This document shows positions 20,569-30,322 of a DNA stretch of 64,000 nucleotides, in pieces. Location: NCBI RefSeq assembly GCF_000025705.1, contig NC_013959.1, positions 1,992,001-2,056,000 of the forward strand. Direction: 5' to 3'. The translations under genes and the position numbers were made by a program. The notes below the pieces were generated by a model. That model was given only the letters and a program-made list of their open reading frames with translations. It had not been told where the DNA came from and made no database searches. Within the stretch, counting starts at the first letter, position 1. The number at the start of each line of letters is the position of its first letter. Source of the stretch: Sideroxydans lithotrophicus ES-1 (GTDB lineage: Bacteria > Pseudomonadota > Gammaproteobacteria > Burkholderiales > Gallionellaceae).

Positions 20569-21354
20569 ATGCTGAAATTTTCCAGATTCGCCCTGTTGTC
20601 CGCATTGCTGGCTATCGCCGCAGTCGCGCAGGCTGCCGATGAAAAAGCCGCAGCAATAGTCAACGGAGTCTCCATCCCGCAAGCGCGCGTAGACATACGA
20701 ATCAAGGTGGCTGCACAGCAAGGCCAACCGGACAGCCCGGAGTTTCGCAAGGTGATCCGCGACGACCTCATCAACCTTGAAGTCATTTCGCAGGCAGCCG
20801 TCAAGAATGGCCTGGACAAACAACCCGATGTAGCGCAGCAACTGGAACTGGCCAGACAATCCGTGCTGGCCGGCGCTTTCGTTCAGGACTATGCAAAGAG
20901 CCACCCCATTGGCGACGATGTGCTGCAGAAAGAATACGAAGCCCTGAAGGCGCGCGTTGGCAACAAGGAATACAAACTCTCGCATATCCTGGTCGGCACT
21001 GAAGACGAAGCCAAGAAGATCGCAGGCCAATTGAAGAAAGGCGCCAAATTCGCCAAGATCGCCAAGGCACAAAGCAAGGATCCCGGCTCCAAAAACAATG
21101 GCGGCGATCTGGGTTGGGCCGTTCCTTCCAACTTTGTGCAGCCGTTCGCTGAAGCAGTGGCCAAGCTGAAAAAAGGCGAGGTAAGCGCCCCGGTCCAGAC
21201 CCAATACGGCTGGCACATCATCAAACTGGAAGACACTCGCGAACTGAAAGTGCCTACCTTCGAAGAAATGAAACCCAATCTGGAAAAGCGCCTGCAGCAA
21301 CAGGCCATCCAGAAGGAGATCGAAGATATGCGCAGCAAGGCAAAGGTCGAATAA
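20569..21354 (+). CDS. Periplasmic parvulin-type peptidyl-prolyl isomerase
   Basis: 261 residues. A signal peptide (LSALLAIAAVAQA, cut about residue 22) precedes a SurA-like N-terminal region and a PpiC rotamase domain: YKLSHILVGTEDEAKKIAGQ, then GGDLGWAVPSNFVQPFAEAV and the closing TQYGWHIIKLED. It likely assists folding of exported or outer-membrane proteins. AAAGGAAAG precedes the ATG; a GATAAT-like box lies at 20522-20527. A strong two-way terminator follows. Confidence 0.95.
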   Translation: MLKFSRFALLSALLAIAAVAQAADEKAAAIVNGVSIPQARVDIRIKVAAQQGQPDSPEFRKVIRDDLINLEVISQAAVKNGLDKQPDVAQQLELARQSVLAGAFVQDYAKSHPIGDDVLQKEYEALKARVGNKEYKLSHILVGTEDEAKKIAGQLKKGAKFAKIAKAQSKDPGSKNNGGDLGWAVPSNFVQPFAEAVAKLKKGEVSAPVQTQYGWHIIKLEDTRELKVPTFEEMKPNLEKRLQQQAIQKEIEDMRSKAKVE

Positions 21355-21373
21355 GCAATATCCCCGCTCCAGC

Positions 21374-21402
21374 AAAAAGGCGACCGGATGGTCGCCTTTT
21401 TT
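21374..21402. terminator. Bidirectional terminator between ppi and efflux operon
   Basis: Stem AAAAAGGCGACC / GGTCGCCTTTTT around loop GGAT, with T-runs in both directions. It serves the parvulin gene on + and the efflux operon on -. The core is the exact reverse complement of the hairpin at 47076. Confidence 0.92.
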
Positions 21403-21511
21403 ATATCACTTGATACACAAAACTCTTTCTACATCTGAACCGGCAGATCGCCAGATCCGTACGCTGCACTTTTCGGACTGAAACTGGGTCTGTCCGAATA
21501 CCTGATGAGCT

Positions 21512-22978
21512 TCACGGCGCCTTGGCAACGTCCTGTTTTTGCCATCCTCCGCCCAACGCCTTGAACAGATCGGCAACCGCACTGCGCTGCGCGCGTTCTG
21601 CATCGAGACGGTTCAACTGGGCTTGCAGATAGTTGCGCTCCACATCCAGCAACTCCAGCCGGCTTGCGATACCCGCTTTGTAACGCAGCTCGGCCTGTTT
21701 GTAAGCCGACTCCAATGCCTCGCTGCGTGCGGTTTCGTAACTCAGCACCTGCCGCGCGGAATCCTGCGCGGCCAGGGCATTGCGCACATCGCCGAATGCG
21801 TTGGCGACCGCCTGTTTGTACTGGATCAGCGCCTGGTCACGGCGCGCTTCAGCCGCATCCACCAGGTAGCCCAGGCGGCCGGCATTGAAGATAGGCTGGG
21901 TGACATTGGCAGCGAACTGGAATATCCGCGCCGGTCCCGTGAACAGATCGGAGAATGCGACGCTTTCTCCGCCCACATATGATGTCAGGGAGATCGAAGG
22001 AAAATATTGGGCCCGCGCCACGCCGATGCGCGCATTCAGCGACACAAGACGCTGCTCGGCATCTTTCAGGTCGGGTCTGCGCAACAGCAGGTCGGAAGGC
22101 AGGCCGTCGGGCACCGTGGTCGCCGGCAGCAACGGGCTGCCCCGTTGCACGCTGGAAGACATCACGTCACGCGGCGAACGCCCCAACAGCAGGGTCAGTG
22201 CGGTTTCCTGTTTGTTGCGGGCCAGATCGAGCGAGCTGAGCTGCGATTGCACGGCAGCGACATCGGCTTCAGCCTGGTGCAGGTCGTATTCGGAGATCAC
22301 TCCGACTTCGAGCTGCTTCCTGTTGAGTCCTATCCTTTCCTGCCGACTTGCCAGCAGGCGCTGCAATGCCACTTCCTGCGCGTCCAGCGAGACCAGGGAA
22401 AAATACTGCTGGGCCACTTGCGTGGTCAGCGTCAGGCGCACCGTATCCCTGGCCGATTCGGCTGACAGCAGATCTGCGCGCGCCGCCTCGCTGGCACGCC
22501 TGAGTTTGCCCCACAGATCCAGTTCATAGCTCGCGTCCAGCGATGCGTGCGACAGATTCTGGGTGCGCGGTAAAGTCGCCGGACGCGGGAAAGCACCGGC
22601 CAGCGTGTTCTCTGTTCGGCTCTGCAGCACATGGGCGCTGACCGTTGGATATTGATCCGCTCCCGTGATGCCCGCTTGCGCCTGCATCTCCAGCACCCGT
22701 GCTGCCGCAACCTGGATATCCGAATTGTGCGCCAGCGCTTCATCTTCCAGCTGGTCGAGAGTGGTGTCTGCATACAGATGCCACCATTGCTCGCTCGCAC
22801 TGCTCGTTTTCACGGCAGCCTTTTCATCCTGGTCATTCTGCCCGGCTTGTTTGGCCGGCCAGCTTTCCGGCAGCACCATGTCCGGACGCTTGTAGTCCGG
22901 CCCGCTGGCACAGGCAGCCAACACACAGGCCGTCAAAAACACCCCGCTTCTTTTCATCGTTCGCACAGCCCTACTCAT
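21512..22978 (-). CDS. RND efflux outer-membrane channel lipoprotein (NodT/OprM family)
   Basis: 488 residues. The start at 22978 has GGGAGG upstream and gives lipobox CVLAACASG, followed by DYKRPDMVLPESW, the usual NodT/OprM mature start. Two OEP repeats carry the helical hairpins (QAEADVAAVQSQL, QAELRYKAGIASRLELLD). It forms the trimeric TolC-like channel of the pump encoded just upstream. It overlaps the pump gene by 8 bp. Last gene of the operon. Confidence 0.94.
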   Translation of the reverse strand: MSRAVRTMKRSGVFLTACVLAACASGPDYKRPDMVLPESWPAKQAGQNDQDEKAAVKTSSASEQWWHLYADTTLDQLEDEALAHNSDIQVAAARVLEMQAQAGITGADQYPTVSAHVLQSRTENTLAGAFPRPATLPRTQNLSHASLDASYELDLWGKLRRASEAARADLLSAESARDTVRLTLTTQVAQQYFSLVSLDAQEVALQRLLASRQERIGLNRKQLEVGVISEYDLHQAEADVAAVQSQLSSLDLARNKQETALTLLLGRSPRDVMSSSVQRGSPLLPATTVPDGLPSDLLLRRPDLKDAEQRLVSLNARIGVARAQYFPSISLTSYVGGESVAFSDLFTGPARIFQFAANVTQPIFNAGRLGYLVDAAEARRDQALIQYKQAVANAFGDVRNALAAQDSARQVLSYETARSEALESAYKQAELRYKAGIASRLELLDVERNYLQAQLNRLDAERAQRSAVADLFKALGGGWQKQDVAKAP

Positions 22979-25900
22979 GTTTGCCTCCCTCATCCTCACG
23001 CTTGTCCTCTGCAAGATGGCCCGGATTACCCGGGAAGAGACGGCGGATGACGACAAAGAACACCGGCACGAAGAACACCGCCAATACGGTCGCGGAGATC
23101 ATGCCGCCCATGACTCCGGTACCAATGGCATGGCGTCCGTTCGCCCCCGCTCCCGTAGAGATGACCAGCGGCATCACGCCCAGCACAAACGCGATGGAAG
23201 TCATCAGGATAGGCCGGAATCTCAGGCGGCTCGCTTCCAGCGTGGCCTCCAGCAGATCATGCCCTCTGCGCTGGAGATCGAGTGCGAACTGGATGATCAG
23301 GATCGCATTCTTCGCCGCAAGACCGATGATGACGATCAGGCCGACCTTGAAATAGACATCGTTGGTCAAGCCGCGCATATAAACGGCAGACAGTGCCCCC
23401 AGGATACCGATGGGCACAACGAGAATGACTGCAACCGGGATCGACCAGCTTTCATATAACGCCGCCAGGCACAGGAACACGGCCACGACCGACAGCCCGA
23501 AAAGGAAAGGCGCCTGATTGCCGGAAAGACGCTCTTCCCTGGATGTGCCGGACCATTCAAAACCAAAGCCTGGCGGCAACTTGGCGGCGATCTCCTCCAT
23601 CGCCGCCATCGCTTCGCCACTGCTGCGACCAGGTGCAGCGCTGCCGGCGATCTTCATCGCAGGCAGGCCGTTATAGCGGTCCAGCTTCGGCAGATCCACG
23701 ATCCAGCGCGCCTTGGCAAATTCGGACAGCGTCACCATCCCACCCTGCAGATTCCTTACCGGGATCTGCAAAATCTCCTGCGGCGTCGAACGTGTGCGCG
23801 CTTCGGCCTGCATCTGCACGCGCAATATGCGCCCCTGACGCACGAAGTCGTTGATGTAGGCCACACCCAGCACAGACTGCAAGGTATCGTTCAGATTGGC
23901 GATGTCTATGCCTAACGCGCGCGCCTTCAAACGATCGATATCGATCAGCAGTTGCGGCCCCGGCTCCTGCCCTTCCGGCCGCACACCCACCAGTACCGGG
24001 CTCTTGCTGGCCATACCCAGCGCCATATTGCGCGCTTCGAGCAATTTGGCACGCCCCTGGCCGGAGCGGTCCTGCAAGCGGAAATCGAACCCGCCTACGG
24101 CTGCCAGCTCGGGTATCGGCGGCACGTTGACGGCAAAGATGAATGCCTGCTTGATGCGGAACAGCATCATGTTGGCGCGTTTCACAAGCGCCGGTGCAGA
24201 ACTGTTCGGATTGGGCCGTTTATCCCAGTCCTTGAGCCGGACGAAAGCGAGTGCGGCATTCTGCCCACGCCCGAAGAAAGAGAAACCAAGCACGCCGATG
24301 ACATGTTCCACCTCCGGCTGCTTGAGATAGAACTGCTCCACCTGCTTGAGCACTTCCTGCGAGCGCTCCCGCGTGGCACCCGGCGGCAGCTGGATCATGT
24401 TGATGAAATAGCCCTGATCCTCTTCCGGCAGGAAACTGCTCGGCAGATGCATGAACAACCATCCCAGCCCCCCAAGCAGAGCCGCGTAGAGCAACATATA
24501 GCGACCGGTGCGCTTCAATACACCATCCACGCCGGATCTGTAGCGTTGAGACGTCCTGGCGAAGAAACGATTGAACCAGCCAAGAAAGCCTTTCGTCGGC
24601 ACCATCTCATGCCCTGCATCGTTCTTCAGCAGTACCGCACATAACGCTGGCGTCAGGGTCAATGCCATGAGCACCGAGAACAGGATGGTCAGGATCAGGG
24701 TGACTGCGAACTGCCGATAGATCGCGCCGACGGAACCGCCGAAGAAAGTCATCGGAACAAACACGGCACACAACACCAGCGTGATCGCGATGATGGCGCC
24801 GAATATCTGCCCCATGGCCTTGCGCGTGGCATCGCGCGGCGAGAGCCCTTCCTCAGTCATGATGCGCTCGACGTTCTCCACCACCACGATGGCATCGTCA
24901 ACCACGATACCGACCGCCAGCACCATGGCAAACAGCGTCAGGGTATTGATCGAATAGCCGACAGCATACAATCCCACCAGACCGCCGACCAGAGCCACCG
25001 GCACAACGATGGCGGGGATGAAGGTCGCACGCAGGTTACCCAGGAACAGGTAAATGACGATGAACACCAGTACCATTGCCTCCCCGAGCGTCTTCACCAC
25101 TTCGTGGATCGAGATCTCGACGAACTTCGAGGTGTCGTAGGGAACCAGCCAATCTATCCCTTTGGGGAAATATTTGGCCAGTTCCGTCATCTTGTCCTTT
25201 ACCGCCTTGGCGGTATCCAGCGCATTGGCCGAAGGAGACAGTCGGATCGCAATCGCCGAAGCCGGTTGCCCGTCGATGCGTGCCGCAATGGAATAGTCCT
25301 GCGCACCCAGTTCTACCCTGGCGACATCCTTGACGCGCACGGTGGAACCGTCAGGATTGGCGCGCACGATGATGTTGCCGAACTCTTCCGGCGTCGACAA
25401 GCGGCTCTTGGTGACGATTACCGCATTCAGCTGCTGGCGCGGTTCGGCAGGCAAGTCGCCGAGCTCACCTGTCGCCAACTGGGTATTCTGGGCACGCACC
25501 GCCGCGCTGACATCGCCCGGGGAAAGGTTGTATGCCTGCAGTCTTTCCGGCTTCAGCCACAGCCGCATGGAATATTCGGTACCGAACAATACCGCCTCGC
25601 CTACGCCAGGCACACGCTGGATATTCTCCAGTATGTTGGCTGCCATATAGCTGCCGAGTGCGACGTTGTCGCGGCTTTTGTCCGGCGAGATGAGTGCGAT
25701 GAACATCAGGTAATTGCGCGCCGACTTTGCCACGGTGATGCCCGCCCGGCGCACTTCGTCCGGCAGGCGCGCTTCGGCGCGCTTGACGCGGTTCTGTGTT
25801 TCGACCGAAGCCACGTCGAGATCGGTGTCGGCCTCGAAAGTCAGCGTGATGGTGCCGCGTCCCTGCTCGGAAGACGAGTCCATATAGAGCAGGTGCTCGA

Positions 25901-26117
25901 TACCGTTCAGCTCCTGCTCGACCAGTGCAACTGCAGTCTGCTCAACCACCTGCGCCGAAGCGCCGGGATAACTGAGCGTGATCGCCAATGCGGGAGGTGC
26001 CACCGACGGATACGATGCGACCGGCAGGTTGCGCAATGCCAAAATGCCGCTCAGCAGAATGATGAGGGCGATGACCCAGGCGAAAATGGGGCGGTCGATG
26101 AAGAATCTTGGAAGCAT
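22971..26117 (-). CDS. RND efflux pump, AcrB/HAE1-type inner-membrane transporter
   Basis: 1048 residues, full length for the family. Begins MLPRFFIDRPIFAWVIALIILL and includes the TM4 proton-relay Asp pair (GIVVDDAIVVVENVERIM) and the relay Lys (GLAAKNAILIIQFALD). The large periplasmic loops and GRSSGEAMAAMEEIA are HAE1-like. Exports hydrophobic or amphiphilic compounds by proton antiport with the adaptor and channel encoded on either side. 9 bp after the adaptor gene. Confidence 0.96.
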   Translation of the reverse strand: MLPRFFIDRPIFAWVIALIILLSGILALRNLPVASYPSVAPPALAITLSYPGASAQVVEQTAVALVEQELNGIEHLLYMDSSSEQGRGTITLTFEADTDLDVASVETQNRVKRAEARLPDEVRRAGITVAKSARNYLMFIALISPDKSRDNVALGSYMAANILENIQRVPGVGEAVLFGTEYSMRLWLKPERLQAYNLSPGDVSAAVRAQNTQLATGELGDLPAEPRQQLNAVIVTKSRLSTPEEFGNIIVRANPDGSTVRVKDVARVELGAQDYSIAARIDGQPASAIAIRLSPSANALDTAKAVKDKMTELAKYFPKGIDWLVPYDTSKFVEISIHEVVKTLGEAMVLVFIVIYLFLGNLRATFIPAIVVPVALVGGLVGLYAVGYSINTLTLFAMVLAVGIVVDDAIVVVENVERIMTEEGLSPRDATRKAMGQIFGAIIAITLVLCAVFVPMTFFGGSVGAIYRQFAVTLILTILFSVLMALTLTPALCAVLLKNDAGHEMVPTKGFLGWFNRFFARTSQRYRSGVDGVLKRTGRYMLLYAALLGGLGWLFMHLPSSFLPEEDQGYFINMIQLPPGATRERSQEVLKQVEQFYLKQPEVEHVIGVLGFSFFGRGQNAALAFVRLKDWDKRPNPNSSAPALVKRANMMLFRIKQAFIFAVNVPPIPELAAVGGFDFRLQDRSGQGRAKLLEARNMALGMASKSPVLVGVRPEGQEPGPQLLIDIDRLKARALGIDIANLNDTLQSVLGVAYINDFVRQGRILRVQMQAEARTRSTPQEILQIPVRNLQGGMVTLSEFAKARWIVDLPKLDRYNGLPAMKIAGSAAPGRSSGEAMAAMEEIAAKLPPGFGFEWSGTSREERLSGNQAPFLFGLSVVAVFLCLAALYESWSIPVAVILVVPIGILGALSAVYMRGLTNDVYFKVGLIVIIGLAAKNAILIIQFALDLQRRGHDLLEATLEASRLRFRPILMTSIAFVLGVMPLVISTGAGANGRHAIGTGVMGGMISATVLAVFFVPVFFVVIRRLFPGNPGHLAEDKREDEGGKHE

Positions 26118-26126
26118 GTTGCCCCT

Positions 26127-27275
26127 CTATTTCTTTTCAGGAACTGCGGGAGCATCCGCCGGTGGATTTCCTTCCGGATTCCACTCGACTGCTTTCACCG
26201 GCGAACCGGGGCGAACCTTCTGCAAGCCATTGACGATCACCTGGTCGCCGGGCTTCAAACCTTCTTCGATGATGAAGTTTTCACCAGACATGTCGCCCGC
26301 CTTGACCGGTCGGACTGCGACTTTGTTTTCAGCATCCACCACCATCACGAACTGGCCTTGAGGATTCATTTGTACCGCGCGCTGCGGCACCAGAATGGTG
26401 TTGTCGACGCTACCCTCGGGAAAACGGATGCGCACGAACATGCCGGGCAGCAGTTCGTGTCCGGAATTCGGAAATTCCGCACGAATCGAAACGCTGCCCG
26501 TGCTGGCATCGACAGCAAGGTTGGAGAACAGCAGCTTGCCGGAATGCGGATAGACGCTGCCATCTTCCAGCATCAGCTCCACCTTCGCCGACTCGGCGGG
26601 CTTCATCTTGCCGGACTTGATCAGCTGCTGCAGCCGCTGCACCTCGGTTCCCGGCTGGGTGAAATTGGCATAGATGGGATCGATCTGCTCGATGGTAGCA
26701 AGCAAGGTGGCTTCACCGCGTCCGACCAGAGCCCCTTCGGTCACCTGCGCCCGCCCTATGCGCCCGGCGATAGGTGCGGGCACACTGGTGTTATCGAAAT
26801 CGAGTTGTGCCCGCGACATGGCTGCTTCAGCCTGCTTGAGCTTGGCCTCGGCCAGGTCGAAATCCTGCTGGCTGACCGCCTTGGCTTCGAGCAACGGCTT
26901 GTAGCGCTCGACTGTCTGGCGTGCCACACTCAAGTCGGACTTGGCTGATTCGTACGCAGTACGGTAATTGCGCGCATCGATCCGGAACAAGGTAGCGCCC
27001 GCCTTCACGTCGCTGCCTTCGGTGAACAGCCGCTTTTCGACGATACCTTCGACCCGCGCGCGTACCTGTGCGCTCTTGTATGCCTCGAGGCGTCCAGGCA
27101 GATCCTGGGTCAGCACCACGGAACCCGCGGCAACCGTCACTACATCTACCTCCATCGGAGGAGGGGCATTGCCGGCGGCTGCCTGCCCGCCCCCCCCTTT
27201 TGAGTCGCAAGCGGAAAGTGCGAACATGGCCGCAAGGACGGTCATGGCAGTCAGGGAATTTGTTCTTTTTTTCAT
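26127..27275 (-). CDS. RND efflux periplasmic adaptor (AcrA/MexA-type) lipoprotein
   Basis: 382 residues. Lipoprotein signal with lipobox ALSAC; then the lipoyl half-motif (LPGRLEAYKSAQVRARVEGIV), a coiled-coil hairpin (about residues 105-165), the second lipoyl half (SVPAPIAGRIGRAQVTEGALVG) and the beta-barrel domain. Bridges the AcrB-like pump and OprM-like channel. First gene of the operon; the leader carries a TATAAT box and tandem 15-bp repeats. No regulator gene is adjacent. Confidence 0.95.
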   Translation of the reverse strand: MKKRTNSLTAMTVLAAMFALSACDSKGGGGQAAAGNAPPPMEVDVVTVAAGSVVLTQDLPGRLEAYKSAQVRARVEGIVEKRLFTEGSDVKAGATLFRIDARNYRTAYESAKSDLSVARQTVERYKPLLEAKAVSQQDFDLAEAKLKQAEAAMSRAQLDFDNTSVPAPIAGRIGRAQVTEGALVGRGEATLLATIEQIDPIYANFTQPGTEVQRLQQLIKSGKMKPAESAKVELMLEDGSVYPHSGKLLFSNLAVDASTGSVSIRAEFPNSGHELLPGMFVRIRFPEGSVDNTILVPQRAVQMNPQGQFVMVVDAENKVAVRPVKAGDMSGENFIIEEGLKPGDQVIVNGLQKVRPGSPVKAVEWNPEGNPPADAPAVPEKK

Positions 27276-27318
27276 CGAAAATCTCCGGCCGGATTCTTAA
27301 TTCTTAACAGATGACAGA

Positions 27319-27352
27319 TTAGCATTATAGTTAGCAGGATAATAGTTAGCAG
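27319..27352 (-). promoter_or_regulatory. Promoter with tandem 15-bp repeats upstream of efflux operon
   Basis: On the minus strand CTGCTAACTATTATC and CTGCTAACTATAATG are tandem 15-mers (27338-27352 and 27323-27337, 13 of 15 identical). A third TGCTAA is at 27319-27324. The second unit contains a perfect TATAAT (27324-27329). No good TTGACA lies 16-18 bp upstream, so the repeats may be sites for an activator or repressor. By eye only. Confidence 0.5.
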
Positions 27353-27433
27353 CATAACATTTTTTGATGATTCCGCCAGACGAGCATTGCCAGTAGGAGA
27401 CACGGAAATGTGGTTTAGGTCCGAACATATTCC

Positions 27434-29179
27434 TTATCTGCAGTAGGTGTTTGCTCCCTTGTGCTTCGCCTTGTACATGGCGGTATCGGCATTGCTCAAT
27501 ATCGTTTCCATGTCCATGCCATCGTCCGGATAGATCGCGATGCCCAGACTGCCCGAGATGTTGACCGTATGGTTCTCAAGGACAAAAGGCGCTTTCAATG
27601 CCGCCAGTATCTTCTCGGCCAGAGCCGTCACATCTCTCTGCGTCACGACCTCCGAAACCAGGATCGCGAACTCGTCCCCGCCGAACCGGGACACCGTGTC
27701 GATCTCCCTGACCTGCGATTTCAGCCTGTCTGCGACAGCCATCAGCAGCAGGTCGCCGACCTGATGTCCCAGCGTGTCGTTCACCGGTTTGAACCGATCG
27801 AGGTCGATATACATGACCGCGAACTTCTTTGAGTACCGCTTAGCCAATGCCAATTGCTGGTTGAAACGATCGCGGAACAGCAAGCGGTTGGGAAGGCCGG
27901 TCAGGAAATCGTGCTGCGCATGATGTGCCACGGTCTCCTGTTCGACCCGGCTTTGCGTGATGTCGGAAAAGACGCCGACGCGGTTGACTACCTTGCCTTG
28001 CGCATCCTTCAGCGTATAGATGGAAAGCTTTTCCAGGTAGATTTCGCCATCCTTGCGCCGGTTCCATATCTCGCCTTCCCAATGGCCAACTTCGAGCAAC
28101 GACTTCCACATGTCCGCATAGAATTCATGGCTCTGCTTGCCTGCGGACAAGAAACGCGGATTCCTGCCGATCGCATCTTCGCGTGTATATCCGGTCAGTG
28201 TGGTGAAGGCCGGGTTGATGTCCTGGATGTAGTTATCTTCATCCACGATGACGATGCCGTCGTTACTGACCTCCGACACCTTGGCATTCAAGGCGATCTG
28301 ATGCATCGCCTTGCGTTGCGCCGTAGCCAGGATCGCCAGAGCCATGCCTGCGACTGCCAGCAACATCGCAAACAGCCAGAAATTGGCCATGCCGTAGCGG
28401 GTGAAATCATCCGAGAAATATCCTTTCTGCAGATAGGCGCCAGCCAGGACCTGGGACATGAACATCAGCTGGAGCAGCCCGGTGTTCCGCCTGCCGGTGC
28501 GCAGACCAGCCCAGATCAACAGCGGGAACAGCCAGGTAAGCCCAAGTTCTTCATTGAGCATGATACCCAGAGGTTGCCACCCCAGAAAGACACTTTGTCC
28601 GACTGCAAATGAAATCGCCCACAGGGCGCCCATCTCCCATGCCCCGCGAACCTTGAAGAAACTCGATTTTTTATTCACGAACACCAGGATGATCGGCGTG
28701 ACAAATGCGATCCCCAGCACATCGGCTCGCCACCATTGCCACATCGCGTCCGGCACGATGTCCGGCGTGACCATGTCGGACGCCCATAGCGAGAGTGTGC
28801 CGAGGACGGCACTGGCAACTGGCGGGATCAGCGCACCGAGCAGGATAAGAATGAAAAGATCGCGCAGGCGGCACAATGCAAGATCGGCATTGCCGAAACG
28901 CCTGAGCAGGAAATACCCGATGTAGCTTTTCAGCGTGTTGCCAACCGAGAATCCGATGGCAAATATCACCGGGGCATCCACCATCACGGTGGTGAGGTAG
29001 GCACCAACGAACACGGCCGGGAGATAACGGAGACCGCCCAGCAGCAACGCTGCCAGTGCAATGCCTCCCGGAGGCCAGAATATTGTGGCACTGCTGCTCA
29101 GCGTGCCAAATACCAAACCGACCTTGGCGGCGGCAAGATAGGCAAGGGCCAAGCCTGCAGATTTAACGATGTATTGCAC
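27434..29179 (-). CDS. MASE1-PAS-GGDEF diguanylate cyclase
   Basis: 581 residues. An eight-helix MASE1 sensory domain (about 1-300, with SSATIFWPPGGIALAALLLGG) is followed by a PAS domain (NDGIVIVDEDNYIQDINPAF... ending GVFSDITQ) and a GGDEF domain with intact RFGGDEFAI. An inhibitory RxxD site (REID) lies five residues upstream of GGDEF. Predicted to make c-di-GMP in response to a membrane or PAS signal. GTG start with AGAGGG six bases upstream. No EAL domain. Confidence 0.94.
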   Translation of the reverse strand: MQYIVKSAGLALAYLAAAKVGLVFGTLSSSATIFWPPGGIALAALLLGGLRYLPAVFVGAYLTTVMVDAPVIFAIGFSVGNTLKSYIGYFLLRRFGNADLALCRLRDLFILILLGALIPPVASAVLGTLSLWASDMVTPDIVPDAMWQWWRADVLGIAFVTPIILVFVNKKSSFFKVRGAWEMGALWAISFAVGQSVFLGWQPLGIMLNEELGLTWLFPLLIWAGLRTGRRNTGLLQLMFMSQVLAGAYLQKGYFSDDFTRYGMANFWLFAMLLAVAGMALAILATAQRKAMHQIALNAKVSEVSNDGIVIVDEDNYIQDINPAFTTLTGYTREDAIGRNPRFLSAGKQSHEFYADMWKSLLEVGHWEGEIWNRRKDGEIYLEKLSIYTLKDAQGKVVNRVGVFSDITQSRVEQETVAHHAQHDFLTGLPNRLLFRDRFNQQLALAKRYSKKFAVMYIDLDRFKPVNDTLGHQVGDLLLMAVADRLKSQVREIDTVSRFGGDEFAILVSEVVTQRDVTALAEKILAALKAPFVLENHTVNISGSLGIAIYPDDGMDMETILSNADTAMYKAKHKGANTYCR

Positions 29180-29458
29180 TTTATCCCTCTGGAATCAATG
29201 TGCCAGCCACATACATCCCCTCGCCGAAATGATTTTTTACCTGCTTGTATGCGGCTTATATATTCGGTTAGTTCGGATAAGTCAATTCGGCGATGAACAC
29301 TATCTGGAAAAAGGTATTGCGGGTATAAATCGGAATGCATGCAACCATGTTTATTTCAAAAATTCGGGATATTTGTCTGGTGTGCCCGCTCTAAGCCTTC
29401 GCAATAGCCCAAACTTATTCGCATGGCATGTGAATATCGACTGCAAGGAGAAGTGAAA

Positions 29459-30268
29459 ATGAAAAAACTGTTCATCTTGCTGACATTTGCTTTGCTGACT
29501 GGCTGTGCCGCATTACAGCATCAGGCGACTTACGAACAATCCGCCCCCACCAGGTTCCCCAAGACCTCGAATGTCTTGGTCTTTGAATACCGCAATGTCA
29601 ATATCCGCGACATATACGACCTGCTGTACGGCGACTTCCTCATCATCGGCAAGTCCGAATTCACCGGGCCATATGAAGATCCCCGGGCGTCCATCGAGTT
29701 TGCCAAATCGATAGGTGCCGATGTGTTTATCTCCGCTTCGCAGTTCAAGGAGACACGGACCTCCTTTGTGCCCATGGTCACGCCGACGACTGACACTTCA
29801 TACGTCACTGGCACCGCCGCGACCGGCCCTTTCTACGGTACCCTGAACAGCTACGGAACGAGAACGACGATGATCCCGGTATATATCGACCGCTATGCCC
29901 AAAGCGGTCTCTACCTGAAGAACGTGAATCATGTCTCCCCGCTGTGGGAAAAGAAACGCCAGGATTACAAGGAGACCGGTACCAATCCGCTGTCAGGAAT
30001 CTGGTACAACGAACACTATGATCTGAAGCTGTACAGATCGGGCGCCCAGATGGTCGCTTTCTTTGACAGCACGCCGAGGGGCGGCAAGGCAAAGGAAACG
30101 GGACAGGTCGGTGACATCAAAATGATCTTCAACCCGGAGACCGGCGCGGGCATCTACATGATGGCGGACAGGACGCCGCAACCTGCAGAGATCAAACTGA
30201 ACAAATTCGGAAATCTGCAGGTCGACGTCACATCGCTGAACGAATCCGTGTCATTTGCGCGCAGGTAG
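29459..30268 (+). CDS. Lipoprotein of unknown function
   Basis: 269 residues. AAGGAG lies upstream of the ATG at 29459. Signal peptide with lipobox LTGCAAL. The mature part has no family I recognise. Notable segments are VFEYRNVNIRDIYDLLYGDF, a possible small beta domain, and a Thr/Ser/Gly-rich stretch around residues 110-140. Divergent from the MASE1 cyclase over a 279-bp gap that shows no other gene. Likely an outer- or inner-membrane lipoprotein; no function proposed. Confidence 0.8.
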   Translation: MKKLFILLTFALLTGCAALQHQATYEQSAPTRFPKTSNVLVFEYRNVNIRDIYDLLYGDFLIIGKSEFTGPYEDPRASIEFAKSIGADVFISASQFKETRTSFVPMVTPTTDTSYVTGTAATGPFYGTLNSYGTRTTMIPVYIDRYAQSGLYLKNVNHVSPLWEKKRQDYKETGTNPLSGIWYNEHYDLKLYRSGAQMVAFFDSTPRGGKAKETGQVGDIKMIFNPETGAGIYMMADRTPQPAEIKLNKFGNLQVDVTSLNESVSFARR

Positions 30269-30322
30269 ACCGAACCGGATCTGATGGCATAACGTCGTCC
30301 TGCCGTGAATTCGCCCAACAGT

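Noticed and set aside
25104-26948. 614-codon plus-strand frame over the efflux genes
   Set aside because: It lies antisense to two clear RND genes with intact motifs; high GC makes long antisense frames common here.
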